A stretch of 64,000 nt of DNA from positions 4,960,001 to 5,024,000 of the forward strand of contig NZ_CP139148.1 of assembly GCF_034058155.1 (NCBI RefSeq), in the 5' to 3' direction. Below, one piece after another: positions 23,449 through 31,273 of this stretch. The DNA is from Flavobacterium sp. KACC 22761 (GTDB lineage: Bacteria > Bacteroidota > Bacteroidia > Flavobacteriales > Flavobacteriaceae). The notes beneath the pieces were generated by a model. It was not told the DNA's origin and ran no database searches. It saw only the letters and a program-made list of their open reading frames with translations. Numbering within the stretch: the first letter of the stretch is position 1; the number at the start of each line of letters is the position of its first letter. Made by a program: the position numbers and the translations under genes.

Positions 23449-24195
23449 TCAAGGAAAAATCAATTTAATACTTGCCATTAAAATCACAGTTCCTAAAACC
23501 ATTTTTAAGGTTTTGTTTGAGAATTTTCCACTTCCATAAAATCCGCCTAACATTCCACCTATAACAGCAATTGGAACTAAATAAAAACTTTCCATCGGAA
23601 TTGTTTTTCCTCCTAAAAAGAATCCCAGCATTCCGGCAAATGAATTCACAAAAATGAACAAACTCGAAATCGCCGCCGATTCCTTAACCGATGCCCATCC
23701 TAAAAATAATAGAATCGGACTTAAAATAATACCGCCGCCAATTCCCAACATTCCAGATAATAATCCGATGGCAAAACCAATTGTTAAAGCAAGCGGCAGG
23801 TTGATTTTTACTTCTTCTTTTTCTTTAAAATTAAATATACCAAACAATCTGAGCGCTGCAAAAACCAATACAATTCCTAAAACAATTTTATAAATCGCAT
23901 TGTCCAATGTTATAAAACCTCCAATAAACGCTGCCGGAATTGAGGCAATCGCAAACGGATAAAAGAGATTTGGCTTGAAATAATTGTTTTTATAATAAAA
24001 CAAAAACGAAATGCTCGAAACAAATAAATTTAGAAGCAACGCTGAAGGTTTCATCACTAAAACCGGAAAAGCAAAAATGCTCATCAACGCCAAATATCCC
24101 GACGCTCCGCCGTGCCCAACACTAGAATATAAAAAGGCAATTACAATTAAGGCAAAACTGAATAATAATATATTTTCGGAACTTAGGAGACTCAT
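23449..24195 (-). CDS. TSUP/TauE-SafE family membrane exporter
   Basis: A 248-residue inner-membrane protein with about eight helices and the two TSUP repeats: SVGHGGASGYLALMSI near the N-terminus and LLSGMLGIGGGIILSPILLF in the middle. Family members move sulfite, sulfoacetate or other organosulfonates across the membrane. Its place between mobA and moeA suggests a link with oxyanion or sulfur traffic during Moco or siroheme use, but the substrate cannot be read from sequence. Confidence 0.85.
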   Translation of the reverse strand: MSLLSSENILLFSFALIVIAFLYSSVGHGGASGYLALMSIFAFPVLVMKPSALLLNLFVSSISFLFYYKNNYFKPNLFYPFAIASIPAAFIGGFITLDNAIYKIVLGIVLVFAALRLFGIFNFKEKEEVKINLPLALTIGFAIGLLSGMLGIGGGIILSPILLFLGWASVKESAAISSLFIFVNSFAGMLGFFLGGKTIPMESFYLVPIAVIGGMLGGFYGSGKFSNKTLKMVLGTVILMASIKLIFP

Positions 24196-24287
24196 TTTTT
24201 GCTTAATCGTTTATTTGGTTAACTGTTTAATCGGCTTCTGCTATATGTTTTTATTTATACAGCGGTTTTCAGCATCTTTCTTAAAAA

Positions 24288-24332
24288 TCTATTTTCTTTA
24301 TTCTATTTTCTTTATTCTATTTTCTTTATTCT
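24288..24332. repeat. 14-bp tandem repeat (TCTATTTTCTTTAT)
   Basis: Three full copies and a partial copy of TCTATTTTCTTTAT lie in the gap between moeA and the TSUP exporter, 14 bases past the moeA stop on the minus strand. A minus-strand transcript would read AAAGAAAATAGA repeats, a purine-rich unstructured tract. Copy number could vary. Confidence 0.8.
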
Positions 24333-24345
24333 TAAAATCTAAAAT

Positions 24346-25518
24346 TTAGTCAATTGGCACTAATGTTACTAACTGGCCTTTTTTATAGTTTTCAATATTT
24401 TCAGGAACAATCAATAAACTATTTGCTACAGCAAATGTGTTCAACATTGCAGAACTTTGACTGTTTAAAACTGTTACGTTTGTTTCGTCATACTTTGCTT
24501 TCAAAAACAAGGTTTTTCCAGTGTCGTTTTTAATTTCCGAATTTAATTTCCGAATTATTTTTGGTTTATGAATTTCCGAAAATCCCATTCTGTTTTTTAC
24601 TGCAGGTGCAACATAAATATAAAAATTAGTCAATGACGAAGCGGGATTTCCCGGAAGGGCAAAAACTAAAGTTTCATTTTTTGAACCAAAGAACATCGGT
24701 TTTCCCGGTTTTTGATTGATTTTATAGAAAAGCTCTTTTACATCATTTTGCAACAAAGCTTCTTTTACAAAATCATAATCTCCAACGGAAATTCCACCCG
24801 AAATCAAAACAATGTCGTATTTTTTTAAGATCTCTTTTAAAGATCTTTTGGTCGCTTTTAAATTATCTTTTACACGATAAACTTTCGTTTTTTTTATTCC
24901 GATTGTTTGAAGTCCCGCTTCAAGCATAATCGAATTACTTTCAAAAATTTTTCCTTTTTTTAGTTTTTCCCCCGGTTGAACTAATTCGTTTCCTGTTACC
25001 AAAACAGCCACTTTTGGCTTTTTATAGACCTCAATTTCTGTAATTCCTAAACAAGCCAAAAATCCAATTGCAGCAGGCGTCATTAAAGTATTGGCTTCAA
25101 AAACCGTTTCTCCTTTACGAATTTGTTCCCCAACAGGACGAACATTTGAAAATTTTTCCGGCATTGTAGCAATCAAAATAGAATCTTTGTTTGCCATTAC
25201 GTGTTCCTGCATTACAACTGTATCTGCATGATCTGGAACATGAGCGCCTGTAAAAATTCTAATCGCTTCGGTTGTTTTTAATTTTATATCCGAATGATCT
25301 CCAGCTTGAGAAATCCCTACAACATCGTATTGATGTCGAATGCTGTGTGCAAAAGCATATCCATCCATCGCCGATTGGCGAAATGGAGGCATATTGATTG
25401 GCGAAATGACTTTTTCTGCCAAAACATATCCTAAAGCTTTGCTGACAGAAATACGTTTTGTCGACATTTTAGTACTATTCGCTTCAATAATCGCTATGGC
25501 TTCTTCAACTTTAATCAT
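24346..25518 (-). CDS. moeA: Molybdopterin molybdenumtransferase MoeA
   Basis: A 390-residue protein of normal MoeA length, with the domain order of the family. An N-terminal segment holds MPPFRQSAMDGYA and IFTGAHVPDHADTVVMQE. The MogA-like domain holds VLVTGNELVQPG and LISGGISVGDYD, with the KPGKPMFFG and ALPGNPASS motifs after it. It inserts molybdate into adenylylated molybdopterin. It is the first gene of the minus-strand cluster, so the operator-like palindrome 42 bases upstream would control the whole set. Confidence 0.94.
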   Translation of the reverse strand: MIKVEEAIAIIEANSTKMSTKRISVSKALGYVLAEKVISPINMPPFRQSAMDGYAFAHSIRHQYDVVGISQAGDHSDIKLKTTEAIRIFTGAHVPDHADTVVMQEHVMANKDSILIATMPEKFSNVRPVGEQIRKGETVFEANTLMTPAAIGFLACLGITEIEVYKKPKVAVLVTGNELVQPGEKLKKGKIFESNSIMLEAGLQTIGIKKTKVYRVKDNLKATKRSLKEILKKYDIVLISGGISVGDYDFVKEALLQNDVKELFYKINQKPGKPMFFGSKNETLVFALPGNPASSLTNFYIYVAPAVKNRMGFSEIHKPKIIRKLNSEIKNDTGKTLFLKAKYDETNVTVLNSQSSAMLNTFAVANSLLIVPENIENYKKGQLVTLVPID

Positions 25519-25553
25519 TAGTATATCTATTTAAAAGCAAAAAATACTTAATA

Positions 25554-25577
25554 CAAATATAAGTACTTTTACTTAGT
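25554..25577 (-). promoter_or_regulatory. Promoter of the Moco cluster with operator-like palindrome
   Basis: On the minus strand, TATATTTG (25561-25554) matches TAnnTTTG. It is entered by TAAGT-N6-ACTTA (25575-25560), with the same two-base overlap as at narK. The shared sequence between the two promoters is ACTAAGT-[T/A]A[T/A]-AGTACTTAT, about 19 matching or near-matching positions. This suggests that nitrate transport and cofactor synthesis are co-regulated. Confidence 0.55.
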
Positions 25578-26101
25578 TAAAATCATTAATTACCGTTATT
25601 CTTTAAAAAATATAAATTTAGTGCAATTAATGCAAATAGATTCATAAAAAACCAAAATAGCTTTTTGAAATTAAGAATTTCATTTTATTTCTTTCCGAAG
25701 TTTTCTTTTTGAAGATCCTATAGTCATACTCAAATCGATAAAAACATTATTGTAGAATTAGCCAAACTAAAATTTCTTCATTGCTTTAACATTAGAAAAA
25801 ACGAAATAAAACACTGAAAAGCAATTATTAAAGAACGTCTTTTAGTTCTGATTAAAATTAAACTAGACAGTTTTAAGACGTTTTTCGAGGTTTTTAAAAC
25901 TTTTTTTCGGTATTATAAAGTATAAAAACAAGTAAAATTAAATGTAAAATACTACAATTTAATGTTTGCACCAAAAAAAAATTAACATTTTTCGAACAGT
26001 AAAATAAATATATAACAGACTTAAAATCAGATATTTAAAACAATTATTAAATTCCTTTTTTATCAAATTCAAAAGAGTTTTAAAAAATAATCCTTTAAAT
26101 T
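25578..26101. other. AT-rich noncoding stretch
   Basis: These ~520 bases separate the divergent moeA and susC promoters. I see no open frame with coding character, no strong hairpin and no member of the dispersed repeat families. It is very AT-rich throughout. Confidence 0.6.
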
Positions 26102-26254
26102 TTTGGTTTTTATTATATTAAAATTAACTTTGTCTATAGGATTAGTAGAGTTTAAAATTATATTTGAAACTAAAAAAACTATATTTTGAAAACAACCGAA
26201 AGCATATCGTATTACATTCTTCCTAAAAAATATACTTATAACACTTTTTGTTAT

Positions 26255-26272
26255 ATGTGCTTCTGTTGTTAA
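26255..26272 (+). CDS. Micro-ORF MCFCC (cysteine leader peptide candidate 1)
   Basis: ATG TGC TTC TGT TGT TAA encodes Met-Cys-Phe-Cys-Cys. It starts at the foot of a conserved 7-bp hairpin in the leader of the first sulfur operon. The homologous position at 38935 encodes Met-Cys-Ser-Cys-Cys. The first Cys codon differs synonymously (TGC versus TGT) while the cysteines are kept, which is what selection on Cys codons would produce. No Shine-Dalgarno is expected in this phylum. Translation is not proven. Confidence 0.55.
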   Translation: MCFCC

Positions 26273-26458
26273 TTTCTAACAATTATTTATTCGTCTCCAA
26301 ACATCATTTTTAAGATCTAGGAACGAAATCTAACTTCACCACATAATTACTTTTATTGAAAATACAACGATCTGATTGTTGCTTGACCAGCGACAAAAGG
26401 TTTTTGATTATAACTATATTTTAAAAAGAAAATTGACTAACAACTAAAAAAAATCAAG

Positions 26459-26491
26459 ATGAAAAATATGCAAAGCTGTTGCTGTAGATAA
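26459..26491 (+). CDS. Micro-ORF MKNMQSCCCR (cysteine leader peptide candidate 2)
   Basis: A 10-codon frame with three consecutive Cys codons (TGT TGC TGT) then Arg and stop. Seven bases after the stop begins a perfect 10-bp hairpin, GCCATTTCTG with CAGAAATGGC and loop CGGCAA (26498-26523). Cys-codon run followed by hairpin is the arrangement of attenuation leaders. It has no counterpart in the second leader, although the hairpin loop is conserved there. No U-run follows the hairpin, so any termination would need Rho or another mechanism. Confidence 0.5.
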   Translation: MKNMQSCCCR

Positions 26492-26624
26492 AAAAAAGCC
26501 ATTTCTGCGGCAACAGAAATGGCGAGGCTTAAAGAACATTTATCACTAAATCAAGGACACAATTAGAGGGTTGAAAATTCAACGCTCAGGGCGCCTTGTT
26601 AATTACTTAAACCATTACAAAGAA

Positions 26625-29600
26625 ATGAAAAATAATTTAAAGATATACTCTATATTATTTCTCCTGCTCCTGACGGCGGGAATTAATGCTCAAAATACGA
26701 CTCCCTTGATCCAATCAAAACTTGACGGAACTGTTGTCGATGCTATTACAAATCAGCCTATTATAGGGGCATCTGTAGTTATTAAAGGTACAACTCACGG
26801 AGTCCAGACTGATGCCGAAGGAAAATTTTATTTTCAAACCGGACAAAAATTCCCTTATACTTTGATTGTATCCTACATAGGTTATAAAAAAGCCGAAGTT
26901 GTTGTAGATAAAAATCCTGTTATCATCAACTTAAAAGAAGAGCGTCAAGAATTAGACGAGCTTGTAGTTGTTGGATACGGATCTCAGAAAAGAAAAGATA
27001 TTACAGGTTCTGTAGCATCTGTTCCAAAAGCCAATTTATCGCAAGTAACCTCATCGGCAGACAACCTGCTTCGCGGCGCCATTCCGGGTGTGGTAGTTAC
27101 GCAAAGTTCAGGTCGTCCGGGAGCATCATCAAGTGTGCGCATTCGTGGAGGAAACTCAATTACTGCAGGTAATGAGCCCCTTTACGTATTAGACGGTGTT
27201 TTAATTTATAATGACAATAATAATGGAACTGCCGGCGTGGCTTATGCGGGAGCATCAGTAAACGTACTTTCGACAATAAATCCAGCTGATATTGAATCTA
27301 TTGAAGTGTTGAAAGATGCATCGGCAACTGCTATTTATGGATCGAGAGGTGCAAATGGAGTTGTTATCATTACAACCAAAAAAGGAACAAAAGGACAAGA
27401 TAATATTTCGTATCAAGGCTATTTCGGATTTCAGAATGTTTCAAAAAAATTAAATCTGATGGATGCCAGCCAATGGGCAAGTCTTCGCAACGACGTTCAG
27501 GCAAGTATCGGTCAAGCGCCTTCTTTTACTCCTGCTCAAATTGAAGCTTTTAAAACCTCTGGAAGTTATGATTGGCAAGATGCTGTTTTTAGAACCGCAG
27601 CTCCTATTCAAAATCATCAATTGACTTTTTCTGGCGGAGATGATCGTTCTAGATATACGATTTCGGCAGGTTATTTTGATCAGGACGGAATTGTAATTGC
27701 AACTGATTTTAAACGTATTTCACTTCGTGCAAATTATGAAAGAAATTATTCTCAGAAATTCAAATTTGGCGTAAATGCAAATTACACAAACTCTATAGCA
27801 AACGGAATCGGAACAAACGGCGGTTCAAGTGCTGGAAGACAGCCAAATCCGCTAGTTGTAGCGTTGTATCAACCACCAGTTGTACCTATAAAAAATGACG
27901 ACGGAAGTTACAATTTAACTAATAACCCATACGCAACGGCAACCAATGGTATTATTCCGAATCCAATTAATGATTTGGAAAATACAACCAATGAAACCAA
28001 AATCAATAGAATCTTAACAAGTTTATTTGGTGAATATAAATTCAATAAAGAGCTGACAGCAAAAGTTGCCGTGAGCGGTGATGTAATCGACACAAAACAA
28101 AATTATTACGCTCCATCAACAACGACAACGGGAGCAGGTACTAAAGGTCTGGCTTCTGTTGGAGACAGACGTGTAAGCTCAGTTTTAAATGAAAACACAT
28201 TAAATTATAATACTAATTTCGGCGACAACCATAAATTCTCTGCTTTAGCAGGATACACACTTCAATATACCGAAGGTGAAGTGGTAAATGCAGGAGCGCA
28301 ATATTTTGTAAATGATGCTAATACGTATAATGCTTTGCAAGACGGAGTTCCTGTAAAACCTTATAGTGAAGCTTTTGAAAGTGTTTTAAAATCTTGGCTG
28401 GCAAGAGTAAATTATTCTTATAAAGGAAAATACAATTTTACGCTTTCAGGACGTGCTGACGGTTCTTCAAGATTTGGATCTGAATCACTTTGGGGGTATT
28501 TCCCATCAGCAGGATTTTCATGGAATATTACCGATGAAGAATTTGCCAACAACATTAAAGGTGTAACCGAAGCGAAACTTAGACTTACAGCAGGTACAAC
28601 CGGAAACCAAGAAATTGGAAACTACCTTTCGCTTGCTTCAATGGGTTCTGTGAATTATGCTTTTGGAGGAACTTTAGCAACAGGACTTGCTCCTACCCGA
28701 TTAGGGAATCCGGACTTAAGATGGGAGAAAACAAATCAGTATAATGTTGGTTTAGACTTAGCACTATTGGACAGAAAAATCAATTTTGTTTTTGATGTTT
28801 ATTACAAAAAAACAAAAGACTTGTTGATCAACGTTCCGGTGCCATTGACTTCTGGATACGCGACAGTACTTCAAAATATTGGAGGTGTTGAAAATAAAGG
28901 TCTTGAAATTGGTTTGATTACTGAAAACATCAAAACAGAAAATTTCTCATGGAATTCTAACATTGTTTTTTCTACCAACAAAAATAAAGTAACAGCGATA
29001 GGAAATGGTGTAGATCAATTCTTCCCTGTTGTACCAAACGGATCTCTATTACAACAACAACCTGTAATTGTAAAAGTTGGATTGCCTCTTGGAACTTTCT
29101 GGGGATACAGAACAAACGGAATTTTCCAGACTCAGGAAGAAATCAATACACAACCAAAAATCAACAGTTTGGCCAATACAAAAGTTGGAGACAGAAAATA
29201 TGTGGATACAAACGGAGACGGCGTAATTACAGCTCTTGATAAAGGAAATCTTGGAACATCTCAACCAAAATTTGTTGGAAGTTTCAGCAATACAATTTCA
29301 TACAATGACTTTGATCTGAATTTTTCTTTCCAAGGAGCTTATGGCGGAAAAGTATTCAACGCTCTGAATCAGCAATTGGAAATTTCAACTCTTGGAACTA
29401 ATGCCGCTGAAACTTTAGTGGACCGATGGACGCCAACAAACCCAAGCAACGAAATTCCGAGAGCGTCAAGTTCTCCGTTAGGAATTGTTTCTGAGCGTTA
29501 TGTTGAAGACGCTTCATTCTTGAGATTGAAATTAATCACTCTTGGTTACACCTTGCCAAAAAGCGTTTCAAAAAAACTGGGAACAAAAAGCGTGAAATTC

Positions 29601-29756
29601 TACGTTTCAGCCGAAAACTTAATTACATGGACAAAATACACTGGTTATGATCCAGAGGTAAGTTCATACGAACAAAACAACTTATATCCGGGAATTGATT
29701 TTGGTTCTTATCCAAACTCCAAAACATTCATTTCGGGCTTAAATGTAACTTTCTAA
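26625..29756 (+). CDS. SusC/RagA-family TonB-dependent outer-membrane receptor, sulfur locus
   Basis: A 1043-residue SusC. I start at the ATG at 26625, since it opens into a signal peptide (KNNLKIYSILFLLLLTAGINAQ); the in-frame TTG at 26571 lies in the leader. An N-terminal carboxypeptidase-D-like domain (GTVVDAITNQPIIGASVVIK) is followed by a TonB box/plug (ELVVVGYGSQKRKDITG), the plug motif VLKDASATAIYGSRGANGVV, and a large barrel ending in a C-terminal Phe. With the SusD 15 bases downstream it should form a lidded pump for a bulky substrate. The adjoining sulfatases suggest a sulfate ester or other organosulfur compound. Confidence 0.93.
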   Translation: MKNNLKIYSILFLLLLTAGINAQNTTPLIQSKLDGTVVDAITNQPIIGASVVIKGTTHGVQTDAEGKFYFQTGQKFPYTLIVSYIGYKKAEVVVDKNPVIINLKEERQELDELVVVGYGSQKRKDITGSVASVPKANLSQVTSSADNLLRGAIPGVVVTQSSGRPGASSSVRIRGGNSITAGNEPLYVLDGVLIYNDNNNGTAGVAYAGASVNVLSTINPADIESIEVLKDASATAIYGSRGANGVVIITTKKGTKGQDNISYQGYFGFQNVSKKLNLMDASQWASLRNDVQASIGQAPSFTPAQIEAFKTSGSYDWQDAVFRTAAPIQNHQLTFSGGDDRSRYTISAGYFDQDGIVIATDFKRISLRANYERNYSQKFKFGVNANYTNSIANGIGTNGGSSAGRQPNPLVVALYQPPVVPIKNDDGSYNLTNNPYATATNGIIPNPINDLENTTNETKINRILTSLFGEYKFNKELTAKVAVSGDVIDTKQNYYAPSTTTTGAGTKGLASVGDRRVSSVLNENTLNYNTNFGDNHKFSALAGYTLQYTEGEVVNAGAQYFVNDANTYNALQDGVPVKPYSEAFESVLKSWLARVNYSYKGKYNFTLSGRADGSSRFGSESLWGYFPSAGFSWNITDEEFANNIKGVTEAKLRLTAGTTGNQEIGNYLSLASMGSVNYAFGGTLATGLAPTRLGNPDLRWEKTNQYNVGLDLALLDRKINFVFDVYYKKTKDLLINVPVPLTSGYATVLQNIGGVENKGLEIGLITENIKTENFSWNSNIVFSTNKNKVTAIGNGVDQFFPVVPNGSLLQQQPVIVKVGLPLGTFWGYRTNGIFQTQEEINTQPKINSLANTKVGDRKYVDTNGDGVITALDKGNLGTSQPKFVGSFSNTISYNDFDLNFSFQGAYGGKVFNALNQQLEISTLGTNAAETLVDRWTPTNPSNEIPRASSSPLGIVSERYVEDASFLRLKLITLGYTLPKSVSKKLGTKSVKFYVSAENLITWTKYTGYDPEVSSYEQNNLYPGIDFGSYPNSKTFISGLNVTF

Positions 29757-29771
29757 GTAAAAAAATATACA

Positions 29772-31244
29772 ATGAAAAAGATTATTATACCATTCCTACT
29801 TAGTGCCACACTTTTTGTGTCGTGCACAGATTTAGAGGTAACACCAACCTCTTTTGTAACCGAAGACAATTATTTTAAAACGCAGGATGATGCTACTGCA
29901 AGTGTAACAGCAGTATATGCTTCCTTAAGTTTAGATCCGGGAGAACAAAGCTTATTCGGGCGAAATTTATATTTCTTGACTGATATGGCTACAGATTATG
30001 CTGCAGCAGGAGTTTCAGCAACAAATCCTCAAGTTAGAGCATTGAGCAGTTTGACACACGATGCGACTTCAGATCGTGTTCAAGTAGCTTGGAGACAAAT
30101 CTATGCTGGAATAAACAGAGCAAATGTTTCGATTGATAATATTCCAAAAGTAGCTGGAACTGAAGCAGTAAAAACAAGATTGATCAACGAAGCCAAATTT
30201 ATTAGAGCATTATTGTATTTTCAGGCTGTTCGTCTTTGGGGAGGCGTTCCAATTGTTTTGCACGAGCCAACTTCTATTGAGCTAGAAAGCTTAAAATCAA
30301 AAAGAAGAACTGTAGAGGACGTTTATGCGCAGATTATTTCAGATTTGAAAGATGCCGAAAATCTTCCAAAAACGTATCCTGCAACAGATGCTGGACGTGC
30401 AACTTCTGGCGCTGCAAAAGCTATTCTGGCAAAAGTTTACTTGACAAGAAAAGACTGGCCAAATGCCATTGCAAAATCGAGAGAAGTTATTGATGGCGGA
30501 TACGGATATGCTTTATTTGAGAATTTCCAAGATATTTTCACTAAAACAAAAAAGAACGGAAAAGAGCACATTTTTTCTGTTCAGTTTGAACCAAATCAAG
30601 CCGGGAACGGATCAAGCGGAAGCACATTTCAAGCGACTTCATTTACCGGATTTACTGCTACTGAACCTGCAGATATCATTTCAGACGTAGCATTATTTTA
30701 TGACATTTATGCTCCTGGAGATACACGAAGAGATGTAAGTTATGCTAAACAATTATTAAATCCGGCAACTGGAACGCTTTATACTTTTCCGAAACCAATT
30801 TTCAAAAAGTATTTAGATCTAACAAACTTGGCAACTCCGGCAAACGTAGCCATAAACTTTCCGGTTATTCGTTATGCCGACATTTTATTGTCTTTGGCAG
30901 AAGCCATAAACGAACAAGGCGGACCAACTGCAGAAGCTTACGAATTAATCAATCAAGTAAGAAGAAGAGCTTTTGCAAAACCAATAACAACTCCAGATCC
31001 AACCGTAGATTTAGTTGGATTGACGCAAACGACTTTCAGAGCAGCAATTCAGGAAGAACGCAAAAAAGAATTTGTTCAGGAAGGACAGCGCTGGTATGAT
31101 TTAGTAAGATGGGGAACTTTGGTTACAGAGGTAAAAAAAGTAACGGCTAAAAACACAGTTTCAGAAAAAAATAATCTGTATCCGATTCCGCAGAGCGAAA
31201 GAAATATTGATCCAGTTGGCTTGCCACAAAATCCTGGATATTAA
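29772..31244 (+). CDS. SusD/RagB-family surface lipoprotein, sulfur locus
   Basis: A 490-residue lipoprotein with a lipobox (LLSATLFVSC, lipidated Cys near 18) and the SusD pattern: a TPR-like helical body with KFIRALLYFQAVRLWGGVPIV, AKAILAKVYLTRKDW, and the C-terminal RKKEFVQEGQRWYDLVRWG and NLYPIPQSE. It forms the lid of the SusC channel encoded just upstream and gives substrate specificity at the cell surface. The same transcript likely continues into the sulfatase 29 bases on. Confidence 0.93.
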   Translation: MKKIIIPFLLSATLFVSCTDLEVTPTSFVTEDNYFKTQDDATASVTAVYASLSLDPGEQSLFGRNLYFLTDMATDYAAAGVSATNPQVRALSSLTHDATSDRVQVAWRQIYAGINRANVSIDNIPKVAGTEAVKTRLINEAKFIRALLYFQAVRLWGGVPIVLHEPTSIELESLKSKRRTVEDVYAQIISDLKDAENLPKTYPATDAGRATSGAAKAILAKVYLTRKDWPNAIAKSREVIDGGYGYALFENFQDIFTKTKKNGKEHIFSVQFEPNQAGNGSSGSTFQATSFTGFTATEPADIISDVALFYDIYAPGDTRRDVSYAKQLLNPATGTLYTFPKPIFKKYLDLTNLATPANVAINFPVIRYADILLSLAEAINEQGGPTAEAYELINQVRRRAFAKPITTPDPTVDLVGLTQTTFRAAIQEERKKEFVQEGQRWYDLVRWGTLVTEVKKVTAKNTVSEKNNLYPIPQSERNIDPVGLPQNPGY

Positions 31245-31273
31245 TTAAAACCTTAACTAATAAACTATAAAAA

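Larger units (their letters stand above)
26102..26624 (+). promoter_or_regulatory. Long regulatory leader of the sulfatase operon, cysteine-leader copy 1
   Basis: Promoter TTTG (26102-26105), 19 bases, TAACTTTG (26125-26132), then TCTATAGGATTAGTAGAGTT. About 490 transcribed bases precede the susC ATG. Conserved modules shared with 38795-39178 are: the promoter with identical spacing; the CTATAG-TAGAG box; CATTCTTCCTAAAAA; a hairpin TATAACA-loop-TGTTATA (26237-26255) whose last A is the A of a micro-ORF start codon; the micro-ORF MCFCC (26255-26272); a CGGCAA-loop hairpin (26498-26523); and an identical 19-mer at 26529-26547. I infer a leader that senses cysteine supply by ribosome stalling. 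Confidence 0.7.

Noticed and set aside
26571..26624. TTG start for SusC 1
   Set aside because: It would put 18 non-signal residues ahead of a clear signal peptide that starts at the ATG at 26625.
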